NCBI GenBank assembly: GCA_000155695.1
Contig: DS990592.1
Coordinates: 1,574,556-1,638,555, forward strand
DNA from: Verrucomicrobiia bacterium DG1235
GTDB lineage: Bacteria > Verrucomicrobiota > Verrucomicrobiia > Opitutales > Opitutaceae
DNA length: 64,000 nt
Direction: 5' to 3'
This document shows, in pieces, positions 42,412-51,616 of the stretch; position 1 is the first letter of the stretch; every line of letters begins with the position of its first letter. A model generated the notes under the pieces. That model had not been told where the DNA came from. It saw only the letters and a program-made list of their open reading frames with translations, and made no database searches. The translations under genes and the position numbers were made by a program.

Positions 42412-43293
42412 TCAGTGAGACGTTGGATTTTGTAGACGAGAAAAGGCCATCCTCAAATCTCCACCATCCCCAGAATTTACCCGAATATCTCGATTCCCAA
42501 GGTGAACAAACGCAGAGGCGTCATCGCCCAACAACGTTATCGACTCGCCTTTAATTCTAATCATTCCAGGATTCGTGACCCCAACAACCAGCGTATTGGT
42601 ATGGTACTTACAATAATTTCGTAACTTCCATTGTCTGCCATCAAACAGCTCCTTCTCAGTTTCGGGCGAGGGGTGATGGGGATTAAAATCTGCAGGCAAC
42701 AAACCGAGCGATCGGCGAGTCGGCACATCCACAAGTGGAAAATCATTAGTCGTGCCAATTTCCAATCCGGCAATATTCGAACCCGCGCTTGATCCACCGT
42801 AGGGCACACCGCCTAGCGTACGTTCTCTCAAACTATAAACTGCCTTGCGATCATAGAGCTCGCGAAGCAACAGAAAGGTATTCCCTCCACTCACATAGAA
42901 CGCTTCCGCTTCCCGCACGATATTGGCAGCATCATCGACTGACGCATGATGCAATGACCTTATCCTGAAACCCGAACCAATTTCCAAAAACGCTTTCTGC
43001 ATGCGTCTTTCATAAGCATCACGATCCGCGGGCAAGCTCGCAAAGTTGATTAGAAGTATATTTTTTCGGCCCCTGTAAAGTTCAGCAAATTCTTTGTATC
43101 CATGCTCTAAAGATGATTTCCCGCTAAGAGTAGTCGCACTCAGAAGCAAGGCGTTTACGGAGTTCGAGCTATTCAAAGATGGTTCATTGGATATGGCAGG
43201 ATGCGATCGAATCGCTAGACCCAAGACTGAAATCCCTGCCATGCTTCTAAGAAAGTGCCGCCGGGATGATGAATTGCTTATATCACCTTCCAT
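42412..43293 (-). CDS. exported S51 family peptidase-like protein (dipeptidase E/cyanophycinase type) with Tat signal
   Basis: The N-terminus SSRRHFLRSMAGISVLGLA is a twin-arginine signal, so the folded protein should be exported. The rest is a class I glutamine-amidotransferase-like S51 fold. It has ILLINFASLPADRD, VSGGNTFLLLREL, and the nucleophile serine in GGSSAGSNIAG; a histidine follows in HHPSPETE. PepE-type enzymes cleave Asp-X dipeptides and cyanophycinases release beta-Asp-Arg. A cleavage role on aspartyl or asparaginyl-linked material, possibly deglycosylated glycopeptides, would fit the amino-sugar operon, but this is conjecture. Confidence 0.8.
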   Translation of the reverse strand: MEGDISNSSSRRHFLRSMAGISVLGLAIRSHPAISNEPSLNSSNSVNALLLSATTLSGKSSLEHGYKEFAELYRGRKNILLINFASLPADRDAYERRMQKAFLEIGSGFRIRSLHHASVDDAANIVREAEAFYVSGGNTFLLLRELYDRKAVYSLRERTLGGVPYGGSSAGSNIAGLEIGTTNDFPLVDVPTRRSLGLLPADFNPHHPSPETEKELFDGRQWKLRNYCKYHTNTLVVGVTNPGMIRIKGESITLLGDDASAFVHLGNRDIRVNSGDGGDLRMAFSRLQNPTSH

Positions 43294-43323
43294 TTAAAAA
43301 ACGATCGATACTCCAAAGCCAAC

Positions 43324-44334
43324 CTACTTCACGGGAATCATTCCCAAATCGTAGACATATGCCCCCATGAGACCACCCGACTGCCAATTATCACCCTGCT
43401 GATCCGAATACACGGTTCCCTCCTCAAAAGTGGATACCCAAAGGCGACCTGATTGATTCGGATCAAAGGTCATCGAGGTTACGTTTTGAGACGGCAACCC
43501 TTCACCACGCTTAGACCATGACTCACCACTATCGCTAGATACCCAGACGCCTGTACCCCAACCGGCCGCCGCCATATTAGCTGCATCGAAGGGATCGACC
43601 GCAACCGCGTAAATATTGTTTTCACTCAAAGCCTCCGCAGTCCGCACCCACTTCTTCCCGTCATCGCGCGAGATATAGACGCCTTGTCCTTCGGTTCCCG
43701 CAATCCAGAGATCCAGATCCGCTTCGCTGCGAGCTATCCGCAGAATAACCAGCTTAGGCGATGTTCGGATCGGCTTCCATGTATTCGCTCCATCATTACT
43801 TTGATAAATACCGTCAGCCGTCCCCAACAACAGACGCTTTGGCTTCCGCTCATCTACAATGATTGTACGCGAGTACTTTTCCGCGAGGCCCTTATTGGCC
43901 GGCTTCCAGCTCGCTCCACCATCGCGGCTTACGCTGACACCCCAGACAGAGGCTGCGTACACGTTCCCTCCATCGACCGGATCCACTGCGATCTTGGTAA
44001 AGTCGCTCTCCCGCCAACCAGAAGTCATACGCCAAGTCTCCCCTCCGTCCATCGAACGCACGATCCCATTTCCGCAAGCGAGGAAGATTCGTTCCGGATC
44101 GGATGGGTCGGTGGCAATACTATTGATCGCCTGAATGACTGGTCCCGTCCGATGCCAATCGTCCGCTTGCGCGTCGTAGAGAAACACCCCGGAATCGGTT
44201 GGAATCGGACTCGACTCCTGAGCCTTGGTCATGGCTAGAGCCGCGAAGATTTTAGAGTGCTCGGTCCCTTGGGCCTGAGCTGCCAACGCGAGCGCAGCCA
44301 AGCCGGTCGCTATACTGAAAATTGAGTACTTCAT
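43324..44334 (-). CDS. secreted BNR/Asp-box repeat beta-propeller protein
   Basis: A signal peptide (about 1-23, ending AQAQ) is followed by six or seven beta-propeller blades marked by Asp-box motifs. Examples are SMDGGETWRM, SRDGGASWKP, SNDGANTWKP, SRDDGKKWVR and SSDSGESWSK, with the blade strands between. It resembles the YCF48/sortilin-type photosystem-repair-like or sialidase-like propellers. No sialidase arginine triad is evident, so it may bind a glycan or protein instead of cleaving it. It overlaps the preceding gene by four bases (44331-44334). Confidence 0.8.
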   Translation of the reverse strand: MKYSIFSIATGLAALALAAQAQGTEHSKIFAALAMTKAQESSPIPTDSGVFLYDAQADDWHRTGPVIQAINSIATDPSDPERIFLACGNGIVRSMDGGETWRMTSGWRESDFTKIAVDPVDGGNVYAASVWGVSVSRDGGASWKPANKGLAEKYSRTIIVDERKPKRLLLGTADGIYQSNDGANTWKPIRTSPKLVILRIARSEADLDLWIAGTEGQGVYISRDDGKKWVRTAEALSENNIYAVAVDPFDAANMAAAGWGTGVWVSSDSGESWSKRGEGLPSQNVTSMTFDPNQSGRLWVSTFEEGTVYSDQQGDNWQSGGLMGAYVYDLGMIPVK

Positions 44335-46259
44335 TCTACTTCTAAAATAGTCGTTTCCGTAGTGAGGGTTTTGAAATCGAGCGAATAGCGCTCCTGACCA
44401 AAGCGGATTTCGAGCATCTCGCTCTCACGCTCTGCCTTAGAATACGGACCGTCGAACAGCTTCCACTTCGTGGGGTCGATCCGAGCCCCGTTTACCGAGA
44501 GGCTTCCGCCATAGGTGGCTGACAACGATTTTCCCGACAGATTCGTGAAGGTAACAGTTGGCGTCGGCTCTAGCTTGTATTCGATCGGAAGATCGCGGAT
44601 CGCCGACTTGAAGGCTTCGTAGGATGCATAGTCTGAAGCTGCCGCCACTTCCACTATGTACCCATTTTTCAATGACTCGCTCACCAAGCATTGGCTTCCC
44701 CGGGCGAGCTCTTCGAAATTCGTACTAAACCACGCCCCCGCACCGCTCTTGAGCAATCCGGTCCAATCGACTTCTTTCCACTCACCCGGAGCAAACGGGA
44801 AATAAGCGACATAGACGGAGCCGCCTTGACCGAAGATCCATCCGGACTCGTCCTCTTCCCGATTCTTCAAGTCACGCGAAAAGAGTGTGCTGATCAACGG
44901 AAACCGAGTTCCCTCTGGGATGTCGTAAAGGGCGATCAAAGTCGATTCGTCCTGGAACACGTGCTCGTAAGGGGAACCGCCTTCCAGCTTGTCGGGCGAA
45001 TCGTAGTCGACCTTGGAACGAGCGATCAAGTCCGTCACCGTATCCCAGTCGGCACCGAAATACATCGTGCCTTCAAACGGTGAGGAATAAGGCTGCAAGC
45101 CGAACATCGTGTTCGTCTTCCCGGAATGATCGTCTTCCCGCCAAATCAAACTCCAGGTTTGCTGTTGGATCGGTTGCAACAAGCCTCCCTGGGAGGAACC
45201 CAGAATATAGTCCGGATGCACATAGCTGTATTTATAAACTGGAGTCGTGCTCTTCCCATCAATTTCAAAGGCGTCCGGTCCGGCATTGCGCAGCCTCCAA
45301 CGGGTACGCTTCAGCTCTCGGTGCACGTAGGCCTCATCCGCTCGTCCATGGGCGATGCGATAGAGAATCGGCGGCGGCGTGTATCCACTCAAGGCGATCA
45401 AAGTATTTCCCGCATTGGCTCGATACTCTCCTTGGTTGAAAAACAACCACCCATGAGCCGCTCCAGCCGTGAGCGACGGCTGCAACAAGTATCGTGGATA
45501 AAGACGGCTGTGCGCTCCACCGTAAAGCCCATCGAGGCTCTCCACCACGTAATCGAGCAGGATGTAGTCCATCATCATCTTGCCTTGCTGTCGAACGACA
45601 GGATCCTGCGCCCAACCTGCAAGCAACGCCATAGGCCTTGTGTACTCCTCGATATAGTTCGGAGAGTCGTATTCGCCCTGTCCATACGATGTCGTAATCC
45701 GTATCCAGTCACTAATGTACTCCTTGGCTTCTGCCATGTTCACGGCCGAGGACTTTCCATTATACCATTGTTCCGGCCCCGCTTCGGGAAACATCTCAGA
45801 GGCAAGGTAGATACTGGCGTAGTACATTATCCAGTGATTCTCCGTGTCACCACGGTAAGGGAAATACGTCCGCCACAATTCTTGGATAAACGCCCAATCC
45901 TCTTCGTAGAGAACACCGCGTCCGCTTTCCATCATAAGCACCATTGGATGCATCCAAAACATCGCCCCCGTCGGGTTTTCGTTCGCTTCCCGGATGTGAG
46001 CCCGAGCCCACTCGAGATTTGTCCCGCGATGCAGGTTAGCAGCGACTGTGAACATGCCGCCCCTCTTCGTATTAGTCGGATCTGTCCTCTCCACCACTTG
46101 ATCGATAACGTACTCGCAGCGCTCCCGAAACTGGATCGCCAGCTCGGCATCACTGACAAACGTCTCCGGTGTTTCGGCCCGTAGTCCATGCGGCAACAGC
46201 CCAGCCGCCAGCAACAAAGGCAATATCCTACTTTTCAAATTCCTAGTTCTTAACCTCAT
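44331..46259 (-). CDS. large secreted protein, probable alpha/alpha-toroid polysaccharide lyase/hydrolase-like
   Basis: A signal peptide (about 1-28, ending GLRA) leads a 642-residue protein. The first about 350 residues are helix-rich with Trp, Tyr and His clusters such as RGDTENHWIMYYASIYLASE and GGAHSRLYPRY. These are the kind seen in alpha/alpha-barrel lyases, where Asn/His and Tyr/Arg act in catalysis. The C-terminal about 270 residues are beta-rich. I cannot name the family. Its place between two dehydrogenases and a propeller protein, in an operon led by a heparinase II/III protein, supports action on an exogenous polysaccharide. Confidence 0.65.
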   Translation of the reverse strand: MRLRTRNLKSRILPLLLAAGLLPHGLRAETPETFVSDAELAIQFRERCEYVIDQVVERTDPTNTKRGGMFTVAANLHRGTNLEWARAHIREANENPTGAMFWMHPMVLMMESGRGVLYEEDWAFIQELWRTYFPYRGDTENHWIMYYASIYLASEMFPEAGPEQWYNGKSSAVNMAEAKEYISDWIRITTSYGQGEYDSPNYIEEYTRPMALLAGWAQDPVVRQQGKMMMDYILLDYVVESLDGLYGGAHSRLYPRYLLQPSLTAGAAHGWLFFNQGEYRANAGNTLIALSGYTPPPILYRIAHGRADEAYVHRELKRTRWRLRNAGPDAFEIDGKSTTPVYKYSYVHPDYILGSSQGGLLQPIQQQTWSLIWREDDHSGKTNTMFGLQPYSSPFEGTMYFGADWDTVTDLIARSKVDYDSPDKLEGGSPYEHVFQDESTLIALYDIPEGTRFPLISTLFSRDLKNREEDESGWIFGQGGSVYVAYFPFAPGEWKEVDWTGLLKSGAGAWFSTNFEELARGSQCLVSESLKNGYIVEVAAASDYASYEAFKSAIRDLPIEYKLEPTPTVTFTNLSGKSLSATYGGSLSVNGARIDPTKWKLFDGPYSKAERESEMLEIRFGQERYSLDFKTLTTETTILEVE

Positions 46260-46295
46260 AAAACAATATCGCTAAAAGGGTTCTCTTTCCGATTC

Positions 46296-47261
46296 CTAAG
46301 GGATAAAACAAATCTTGATCGCTTCCTGACGCTCGAGCAGGGCCACTCCTTTGGCATACTCGCTAAGGGGAAGGGTTTCACTTATCAACGGGGACAACTT
46401 CAGCGAGCCAGATTCAATATGCTGCAAGGCACGCTCCGCCGCAAACCGATTTTGCTCCCCATAGCCCACTAGATGCAAGCCGCCGCACCATTGGAAGAAA
46501 CCAAAGCCGACCTCTTCCCGGAGCACTCCAAACAAGGCCACGACTTCCCGAGTCCGTTTCAGCAAGAAATTTACCGAAACCCCGAGCCCCGTACAGTCGA
46601 TAGCAAGCTCCAAGCGGCCAGGTTTGAAACGATCGTGCGGGAAGCAGTCCGGTTCCCTAGGATCCAATACCCGATCCGCTCCAATACTTGCAGCCAATGC
46701 CCGACGGGACTCCACCGGATCGAAGGCCACCACCTCACTCGCTCCGTAGGCCTTGGCAAGTTGCACCGCCAACAGCCCAGCTGGTCCGAGGCCGCTTACT
46801 CCAAAACGCTTACCTTCGATCGATCCAATGTTCAGAATTTGATCAAAAGAGACCTGGATACACATCGCTAATTCAAGGGAGGCAATGTCTTTTGTATCCA
46901 GATTTTCTGGAACTTTTATTAGGTTCCCTGTATCCACGACGACATACTCAGCGTAGCACCCGTCTCGACTCGCGCCCTGGTCCCGCCAAAGGGCCGCTCT
47001 ATCGCCCACGGAAAAACCAGCGACTCCGGAGCCCAGAGCCTCCACCCTTCCCACAGCTTCATGACCGGGATGGCCAACCGGTGTGGGATAGTCGATCACG
47101 CCTCCGGGAACCATGGACTCGCCCCGCATCAAGTGCATATCCCACTGCGGACAGGTCGCTACACCTTCGACTTTCAAAAGCACCTGACCGTTGCCTGCGA
47201 CTGGAACCGGAACGTCCACCAATTCTGGACAACCCGCAGCCATGTACTGAATCGCCTTCAT
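46296..47261 (-). CDS. zinc-binding dehydrogenase-like protein (MDR superfamily)
   Basis: A medium-chain dehydrogenase/reductase of about 321 residues. The N-terminal GroES-like domain has TPVGHPGHEAVGRVEALGSGV and GFSVGDRAALWRDQGA. The Rossmann domain has GVSGLGPAGLLAVQLAKAYGASEVVAFDP, with an acidic residue after beta-2 pointing to NAD(H). Start ATG 47261 overlaps the previous stop by one base (TAATG); a longer frame exists upstream but would sit inside that gene. The next gene upstream is another MDR. The pair probably oxidises sugar alcohol or hydroxyl groups of the degraded glycan. Confidence 0.82.
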   Translation of the reverse strand: MKAIQYMAAGCPELVDVPVPVAGNGQVLLKVEGVATCPQWDMHLMRGESMVPGGVIDYPTPVGHPGHEAVGRVEALGSGVAGFSVGDRAALWRDQGASRDGCYAEYVVVDTGNLIKVPENLDTKDIASLELAMCIQVSFDQILNIGSIEGKRFGVSGLGPAGLLAVQLAKAYGASEVVAFDPVESRRALAASIGADRVLDPREPDCFPHDRFKPGRLELAIDCTGLGVSVNFLLKRTREVVALFGVLREEVGFGFFQWCGGLHLVGYGEQNRFAAERALQHIESGSLKLSPLISETLPLSEYAKGVALLERQEAIKICFIP

Positions 47262-48259
47262 TAGTCCGAATTCCCCCAGTCCAGAATAACGCCCATCACC
47301 GGTTCGCTCTTCGTTTCGATCAACGTCCAAGCCTCAACAGCCTTCTCCACGGGGAAGCGGTGCGTAATCAGCGAAAGCGTATCCAAAGTTCCATCCGCTA
47401 CCAAATTCAGAGTTTCCTGTAAGCGCTCTGGTGTCGCGCCGGAAACGAGGTCGATGCACAATTCCTTGTAGCGCGGTGGCTGCAGTTGCAGCTGGTCATC
47501 GGGACCGTAGAAGCCTGCGGATACCAAATGAGCAAAACGACGGAGCAATCCTTGCAATGCATCCATAATTTCGATACTCCCTACCGTATCCACCGCCACC
47601 TGGGCGCCATCCGGAAACATTTCGGCAATCTTCTCCTTCCATTTGCCACCGTCTTCCAAGAAGGTTTCACCCTGCTTGAAATAAGCGAGCCGATCCGAGT
47701 GCCGTCCTACCAGCGCCACTTTCGCTCCACGAGAAGCAAGCATTTGGGCGGTCCATTGGCCTACCAGCCCATCACCCACCACAATCGCGCCATCGCCGGG
47801 ATTCAAATGCGGGCGAATCCCGGAATTGTAGCCGACCTGCGTGAGAACCAAACCAGAGAAGGCCAGCGGATCCATTCCTTCCGGCAGCTTCAGAACTGCT
47901 CCCCGGGGACACACCGATGGAGAAACGTGACCTCCGCGCGGCTCGAACATTCCATCGATTTTCCCGATAGAAGCAAAGACTCGATCACCCACTTTCAGAT
48001 CGTCAACCTCGGAGCCGACCCACTCAACGACTCCGACCTTCTGGTAGCCTGCCACGATAGGAAACGGGTGCGGATCACCAGGTCGCCATGGCGTATCCCC
48101 ATCGATCCGCTCGCCTCTGAGGTAAGACCCCTCAGTCCCATTGCTGATCCAACTATGGGTCACGCGAACGACGACTTGATCCGCCGCGGGATCCGGGCAA
48201 TCAACCTCCTGAAACGAGATAGTGTTTCGATCTGTGAAAACAACCGCTTTAGCCTTCAT
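47261..48259 (-). CDS. zinc-binding dehydrogenase-like protein (MDR superfamily)
   Basis: A 332-residue MDR protein with an N-terminal domain containing HSWISNGTEGSYLRGE and VAGYQKVGVVEWVGSEVDDLKVGDRVFA. The Rossmann domain has DGAIVVGDGLVGQWTAQMLASRGAKVALVGRH. The residues following beta-2 (GRHSDR) suggest NADP(H). The usual Cys-His catalytic zinc set is not obvious, so it may be a zinc-free reductase of the sugar-keto type. It overlaps the heparinase gene by 11 bases and the next MDR by one base, giving strong coupling. Confidence 0.8.
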   Translation of the reverse strand: MKAKAVVFTDRNTISFQEVDCPDPAADQVVVRVTHSWISNGTEGSYLRGERIDGDTPWRPGDPHPFPIVAGYQKVGVVEWVGSEVDDLKVGDRVFASIGKIDGMFEPRGGHVSPSVCPRGAVLKLPEGMDPLAFSGLVLTQVGYNSGIRPHLNPGDGAIVVGDGLVGQWTAQMLASRGAKVALVGRHSDRLAYFKQGETFLEDGGKWKEKIAEMFPDGAQVAVDTVGSIEIMDALQGLLRRFAHLVSAGFYGPDDQLQLQPPRYKELCIDLVSGATPERLQETLNLVADGTLDTLSLITHRFPVEKAVEAWTLIETKSEPVMGVILDWGNSD

Positions 48260-50294
48260 CTACCCAATCCAGTTTCGGAACGTTTCCTTTTGTATTCAAA
48301 ATTCCCTTCACTTCTTTGACCTCGAAGTGCCAAAGTGATCCCTCCTTGCGAATATCGATTTCAGGAGCATTCTCGTCTTCGCTTCGTGCCGCGAACATCA
48401 CCGTGCAGATTTCATGTCGATTCACCCGAGCGGTGCGAGCGCGAATAAAAGGATAGTCGCCCAAATTTTCCTCGCCCGTCAAAGTAACACCCTCGATCAA
48501 ATCCTCGGAAAAGTCGATTTTGCTATCCTGCACCGATAGCGGGGTATTCGCAGCAAACGACCCATGCAAAGTCGCGAGCGGACGCTCCAGCGCAAAATCG
48601 CCACCACTGCGAGTGATCGCCGCCAAACCGTCTCGGTTATCCGGAAAAAACCGAATCTCGATCGGCTCCGCTTCTTGTCGCAGTTCGACTTGGTCCAACA
48701 CCACTACAATGTTCGGCTTCGCGAATACAACGGTACGCAATACTTTGGATACGTTTTCGTTCGCTAAGCGATAGGCGTGCGTGGCATCGCTGGTCCAGGA
48801 AACCCGAGCTCCGTCATCGACATAGGAAACGATCTTAGCTTCGGCTCGACCCGCATTCACGCCCTCTTCGCCTTCGTGATACTGGTGCCCGCGGCCGCCA
48901 ATCAAAAGCGCGTTATGAGCCTTCGTCATACGCAAGGTCCACTTGGGATCGCGACGCTCGTAGGCTGCCCCAAAGGGATCGTTAAGCAGGCGTTCTCCGT
49001 ATCTCTTGAACAGGAAACTGTTGCGGTCGGCGTGTTCATGATTCGCCGGTCCCCCACTGCGAAAGGCTAACACAGCGTCCTCGACATCCCAACCACTGCG
49101 GCAGATAACCCAGTCGAGGTCAGTTCGGTAATTCATAAGCTCCGCACGTGGCGGTGCGCTACTCTCCCCCGACCGATACCAAAGAAAATCCAAAAAATAG
49201 CCGGGTGCGGCGAATTGCTCCGCCGCATACTGGGCGACCCGATTGCCCGTTCGTTCACGTATCCAAGATCCAACACATGGAAAAATGGAAGCGGACGCGT
49301 CGCTAAAGTTAACCACATCTGGCGTCCCATCATCCTTCTTGCCTGATTGCATCACTGCGACGTCGTCTACAATGCCCGCCCAATTCACCGCCTTCGTCCA
49401 ATCAATCGTTCCCGCAACGCGGTTGTGGGCTTCGCAAAACTGCAATACCAAGCGTAACGCATAGCCCCCGTAGCTCAGCCCTTCGGAATAACTGCCGCGC
49501 GGAGAAAATTCCTCAAAGACCGCATACGTGCTATCCACCGCAGTATCCAACCACTCCTTACACCTAGGATCCCTTCCTTCAAGGGCGAGTGCCGCTAGGC
49601 CAAGCCCCATGGTCGAGGTTCCGCGCAAATTCGTGCGCCCAAGGAAATATGGCCAATTGGCTAAACTAAAGTCGTTAATCGTCGGGTGCTCCGGATCATA
49701 CCGCCAGCCCGCAACCGTTTCCGGAGCATTCATGCCTTGTATCATGCGATAGCAAGGAGCCGCTCCCTTCTCTGCCAGAGCCACCATGAAGCGTTCGTTC
49801 AAATTCGAATCGAAATCATCGCCTAAGGCCTCGCGAGCGAAAAGCAGACGCGACACCGCCATCGCCGCTCGCATCAACCCAATATCCTCGTTCCCGTCCA
49901 TCAAGTAATCCCACTTCGGCAGCTCGACCACCCGCTCGAAAGCGCGCAGCAAGGCCTCTCGACGCTCTTGAGTCGGCTCTACGATATGGACCAAGGCGCT
50001 GTGCTCGAATGCCGCCCAAAAGTCCCGCATGTCGTAAATGATGTTCCTCGTCTTGGAAAACTTCTCCCAGCCCGCTTGCATCGCCTGCGGCGAGTCCCCC
50101 GCCCATTCGCGATACTTAGCCCCCAGCAAAGCGGAACGTGCATTCGCCCGAATTCTAGGGATATCCTCCATATTAAAAAACAATCGATTCGCAGATCGTG
50201 GCCCCTTGGCCGCGCCTCGCAAGAAGACCGGCAAGAGGCTCGAGCCAGCGATGGCAATCCCGCTCCATTTCAGAGCTTCTCGTCTAGTGATCAT
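48249..50294 (-). CDS. heparinase II/III family polysaccharide lyase-like protein, Tat-exported
   Basis: The N-terminus MITRREALKWSGIAIAGSSL is a twin-arginine-type signal. An alpha/alpha toroid (about 40-380) contains RGSYSEGLSYGGYAL, where Tyr residues act in catalysis in the family. The heparinase II/III beta-sandwich has the signature GGPANHEHADRNSFLFKRYGERLLNDPF. Members eliminate uronic-acid-linked sugars in heparan-like, alginate-like or other acidic polysaccharides. It is the first gene of the operon ending with nagA-nagB, which points to an amino-sugar/uronate polymer. The 130-bp spacer to the plus-strand sialidase-like gene holds the promoters. Confidence 0.88.
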   Translation of the reverse strand: MITRREALKWSGIAIAGSSLLPVFLRGAAKGPRSANRLFFNMEDIPRIRANARSALLGAKYREWAGDSPQAMQAGWEKFSKTRNIIYDMRDFWAAFEHSALVHIVEPTQERREALLRAFERVVELPKWDYLMDGNEDIGLMRAAMAVSRLLFAREALGDDFDSNLNERFMVALAEKGAAPCYRMIQGMNAPETVAGWRYDPEHPTINDFSLANWPYFLGRTNLRGTSTMGLGLAALALEGRDPRCKEWLDTAVDSTYAVFEEFSPRGSYSEGLSYGGYALRLVLQFCEAHNRVAGTIDWTKAVNWAGIVDDVAVMQSGKKDDGTPDVVNFSDASASIFPCVGSWIRERTGNRVAQYAAEQFAAPGYFLDFLWYRSGESSAPPRAELMNYRTDLDWVICRSGWDVEDAVLAFRSGGPANHEHADRNSFLFKRYGERLLNDPFGAAYERRDPKWTLRMTKAHNALLIGGRGHQYHEGEEGVNAGRAEAKIVSYVDDGARVSWTSDATHAYRLANENVSKVLRTVVFAKPNIVVVLDQVELRQEAEPIEIRFFPDNRDGLAAITRSGGDFALERPLATLHGSFAANTPLSVQDSKIDFSEDLIEGVTLTGEENLGDYPFIRARTARVNRHEICTVMFAARSEDENAPEIDIRKEGSLWHFEVKEVKGILNTKGNVPKLDWVDEG

Positions 50295-50423
50295 TTTCTT
50301 GGCAGAGTATAGGGGTGAAAACTTAAGCTACCAGCTCGCCAGCCTCCCGGAACCCTGTTCCGCGCTATATTGTAAACCAGCGCATTCCTTGGCTGACAAC
50401 GCTTCCACACTAAAACGATCCCC

Positions 50424-51608
50424 ATGCCCACCCTCAGACTTTCTCTCGTCGCTACCCTAATCGCCTTTGTCGCCACGCCCGCAGCTTGGCCGGACTCGCA
50501 GGCCAAAATCCTCGAACACCTCAGCATCTACGAAAAACGCGACGCCTACTGCGCCTGGCCAGCAATTGCCCGTGCCCAAAACGGTGACATCATCGTGCTC
50601 TTCACCCGCACCGAGGAGCATATGGCCCCCAACGGGGAAATCATGCTTTCGCGCTCCACAGACAACGGCCGCACCTGGCAACCGCCCGCCGTAGCGTACG
50701 ACACCGTGATCGACGACCGAGAATCCGGACTCACAACCCTCGCCGACGGGACGCTGCTCACTCATCTCCGCTCCGTCCGATTCGAGGCTTCCTCATACCA
50801 GAATCTACCAGATACTGCCTACCCACCGGAGCTGATCGAACGCTGGACTGACTACGTGGAAAAACCGGAATACCAAAACGCCGCCCAGCTCAGCCGCGCC
50901 TGGCAAACCGTTTCCGTCGACAACGGGGTCACTTGGGCGCCACCCACCCCCGGGATCGACTCCATACACGGCGGTATCCAGTTGCAAAATACGGGCCTTC
51001 TCGTCGCTTCCTATCGAAACGACGGGGGCAACATCGGAGTGCACGCCGCTCCGAATCCCACCGCGCCGTGGAAGCAAATCGCCACCGTGCCCTGCCCGCA
51101 TCCCGACACTATCCGCTTTGGCGAGCCACACGTCCTTCAACTGGCTAGTGGACGCATCGTCATGATGATACGGGCCACCGCCAAGCCCTACGACGACGGC
51201 TCACCGCTCTGCCACCTTTGGGCCAGCTATTCCGACGACAACGGAGCCACCTGGGCGCCCGCCTACGAGACCCCGCTCTGGGGTTACCCACCCCATCTCC
51301 AGCAACTTTCAGACGGACGCATTCTCTGCACCTACGGCTACCGCCGCGCTCCCTTCGGCCAACGAGCTTGCCTCAGCGAAGACGGTATAACCTGGAGTCA
51401 GGACAACGAAATCGTCCTGCGAAACGACGCCGCCAACAAAGACCTCGGCTACCCCGTCTCGATAGAACTCGAACCCGGACGCATTCTCAGCGTCTACTAC
51501 CAACCCAATATCCCTGCAGGATCCAATCCCGCCACCCATCCGCCTCACCCTAACCGCAAGAAGCCCGGCATCCTCGCAACCATTTGGGAAGCACCCGCAC
51601 GTAACTGA
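50424..51608 (+). CDS. secreted sialidase-like (BNR propeller) protein
   Basis: A signal peptide (about 1-26) is followed by a beta-propeller with Asp-boxes (SRSTDNGRTWQPP, SVDNGVTWAPP, YSDDNGATWAPA, SEDGITWSQD). The N-terminal segment with WPAIARAQNGDIIVLFTR and later GEPHVLQLASGRIVMMIR are typical of GH33-like or other six-bladed exo-glycosidase propellers. Candidate catalytic Arg, Asp and Tyr exist, but the sialidase triad cannot be confirmed by eye. Nine bases separate it from the M28 peptidase downstream, so the two form a small operon facing away from the heparinase operon. Confidence 0.82.
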   Translation: MPTLRLSLVATLIAFVATPAAWPDSQAKILEHLSIYEKRDAYCAWPAIARAQNGDIIVLFTRTEEHMAPNGEIMLSRSTDNGRTWQPPAVAYDTVIDDRESGLTTLADGTLLTHLRSVRFEASSYQNLPDTAYPPELIERWTDYVEKPEYQNAAQLSRAWQTVSVDNGVTWAPPTPGIDSIHGGIQLQNTGLLVASYRNDGGNIGVHAAPNPTAPWKQIATVPCPHPDTIRFGEPHVLQLASGRIVMMIRATAKPYDDGSPLCHLWASYSDDNGATWAPAYETPLWGYPPHLQQLSDGRILCTYGYRRAPFGQRACLSEDGITWSQDNEIVLRNDAANKDLGYPVSIELEPGRILSVYYQPNIPAGSNPATHPPHPNRKKPGILATIWEAPARN

Positions 51609-51616
51609 TACACTTT

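Noticed and set aside
45126-46184. A 352-codon plus-strand open frame
   Set aside because: Antisense to the large secreted protein at 44331-46259, which has a signal peptide and fits the operon. Composition is that of a shadow frame.
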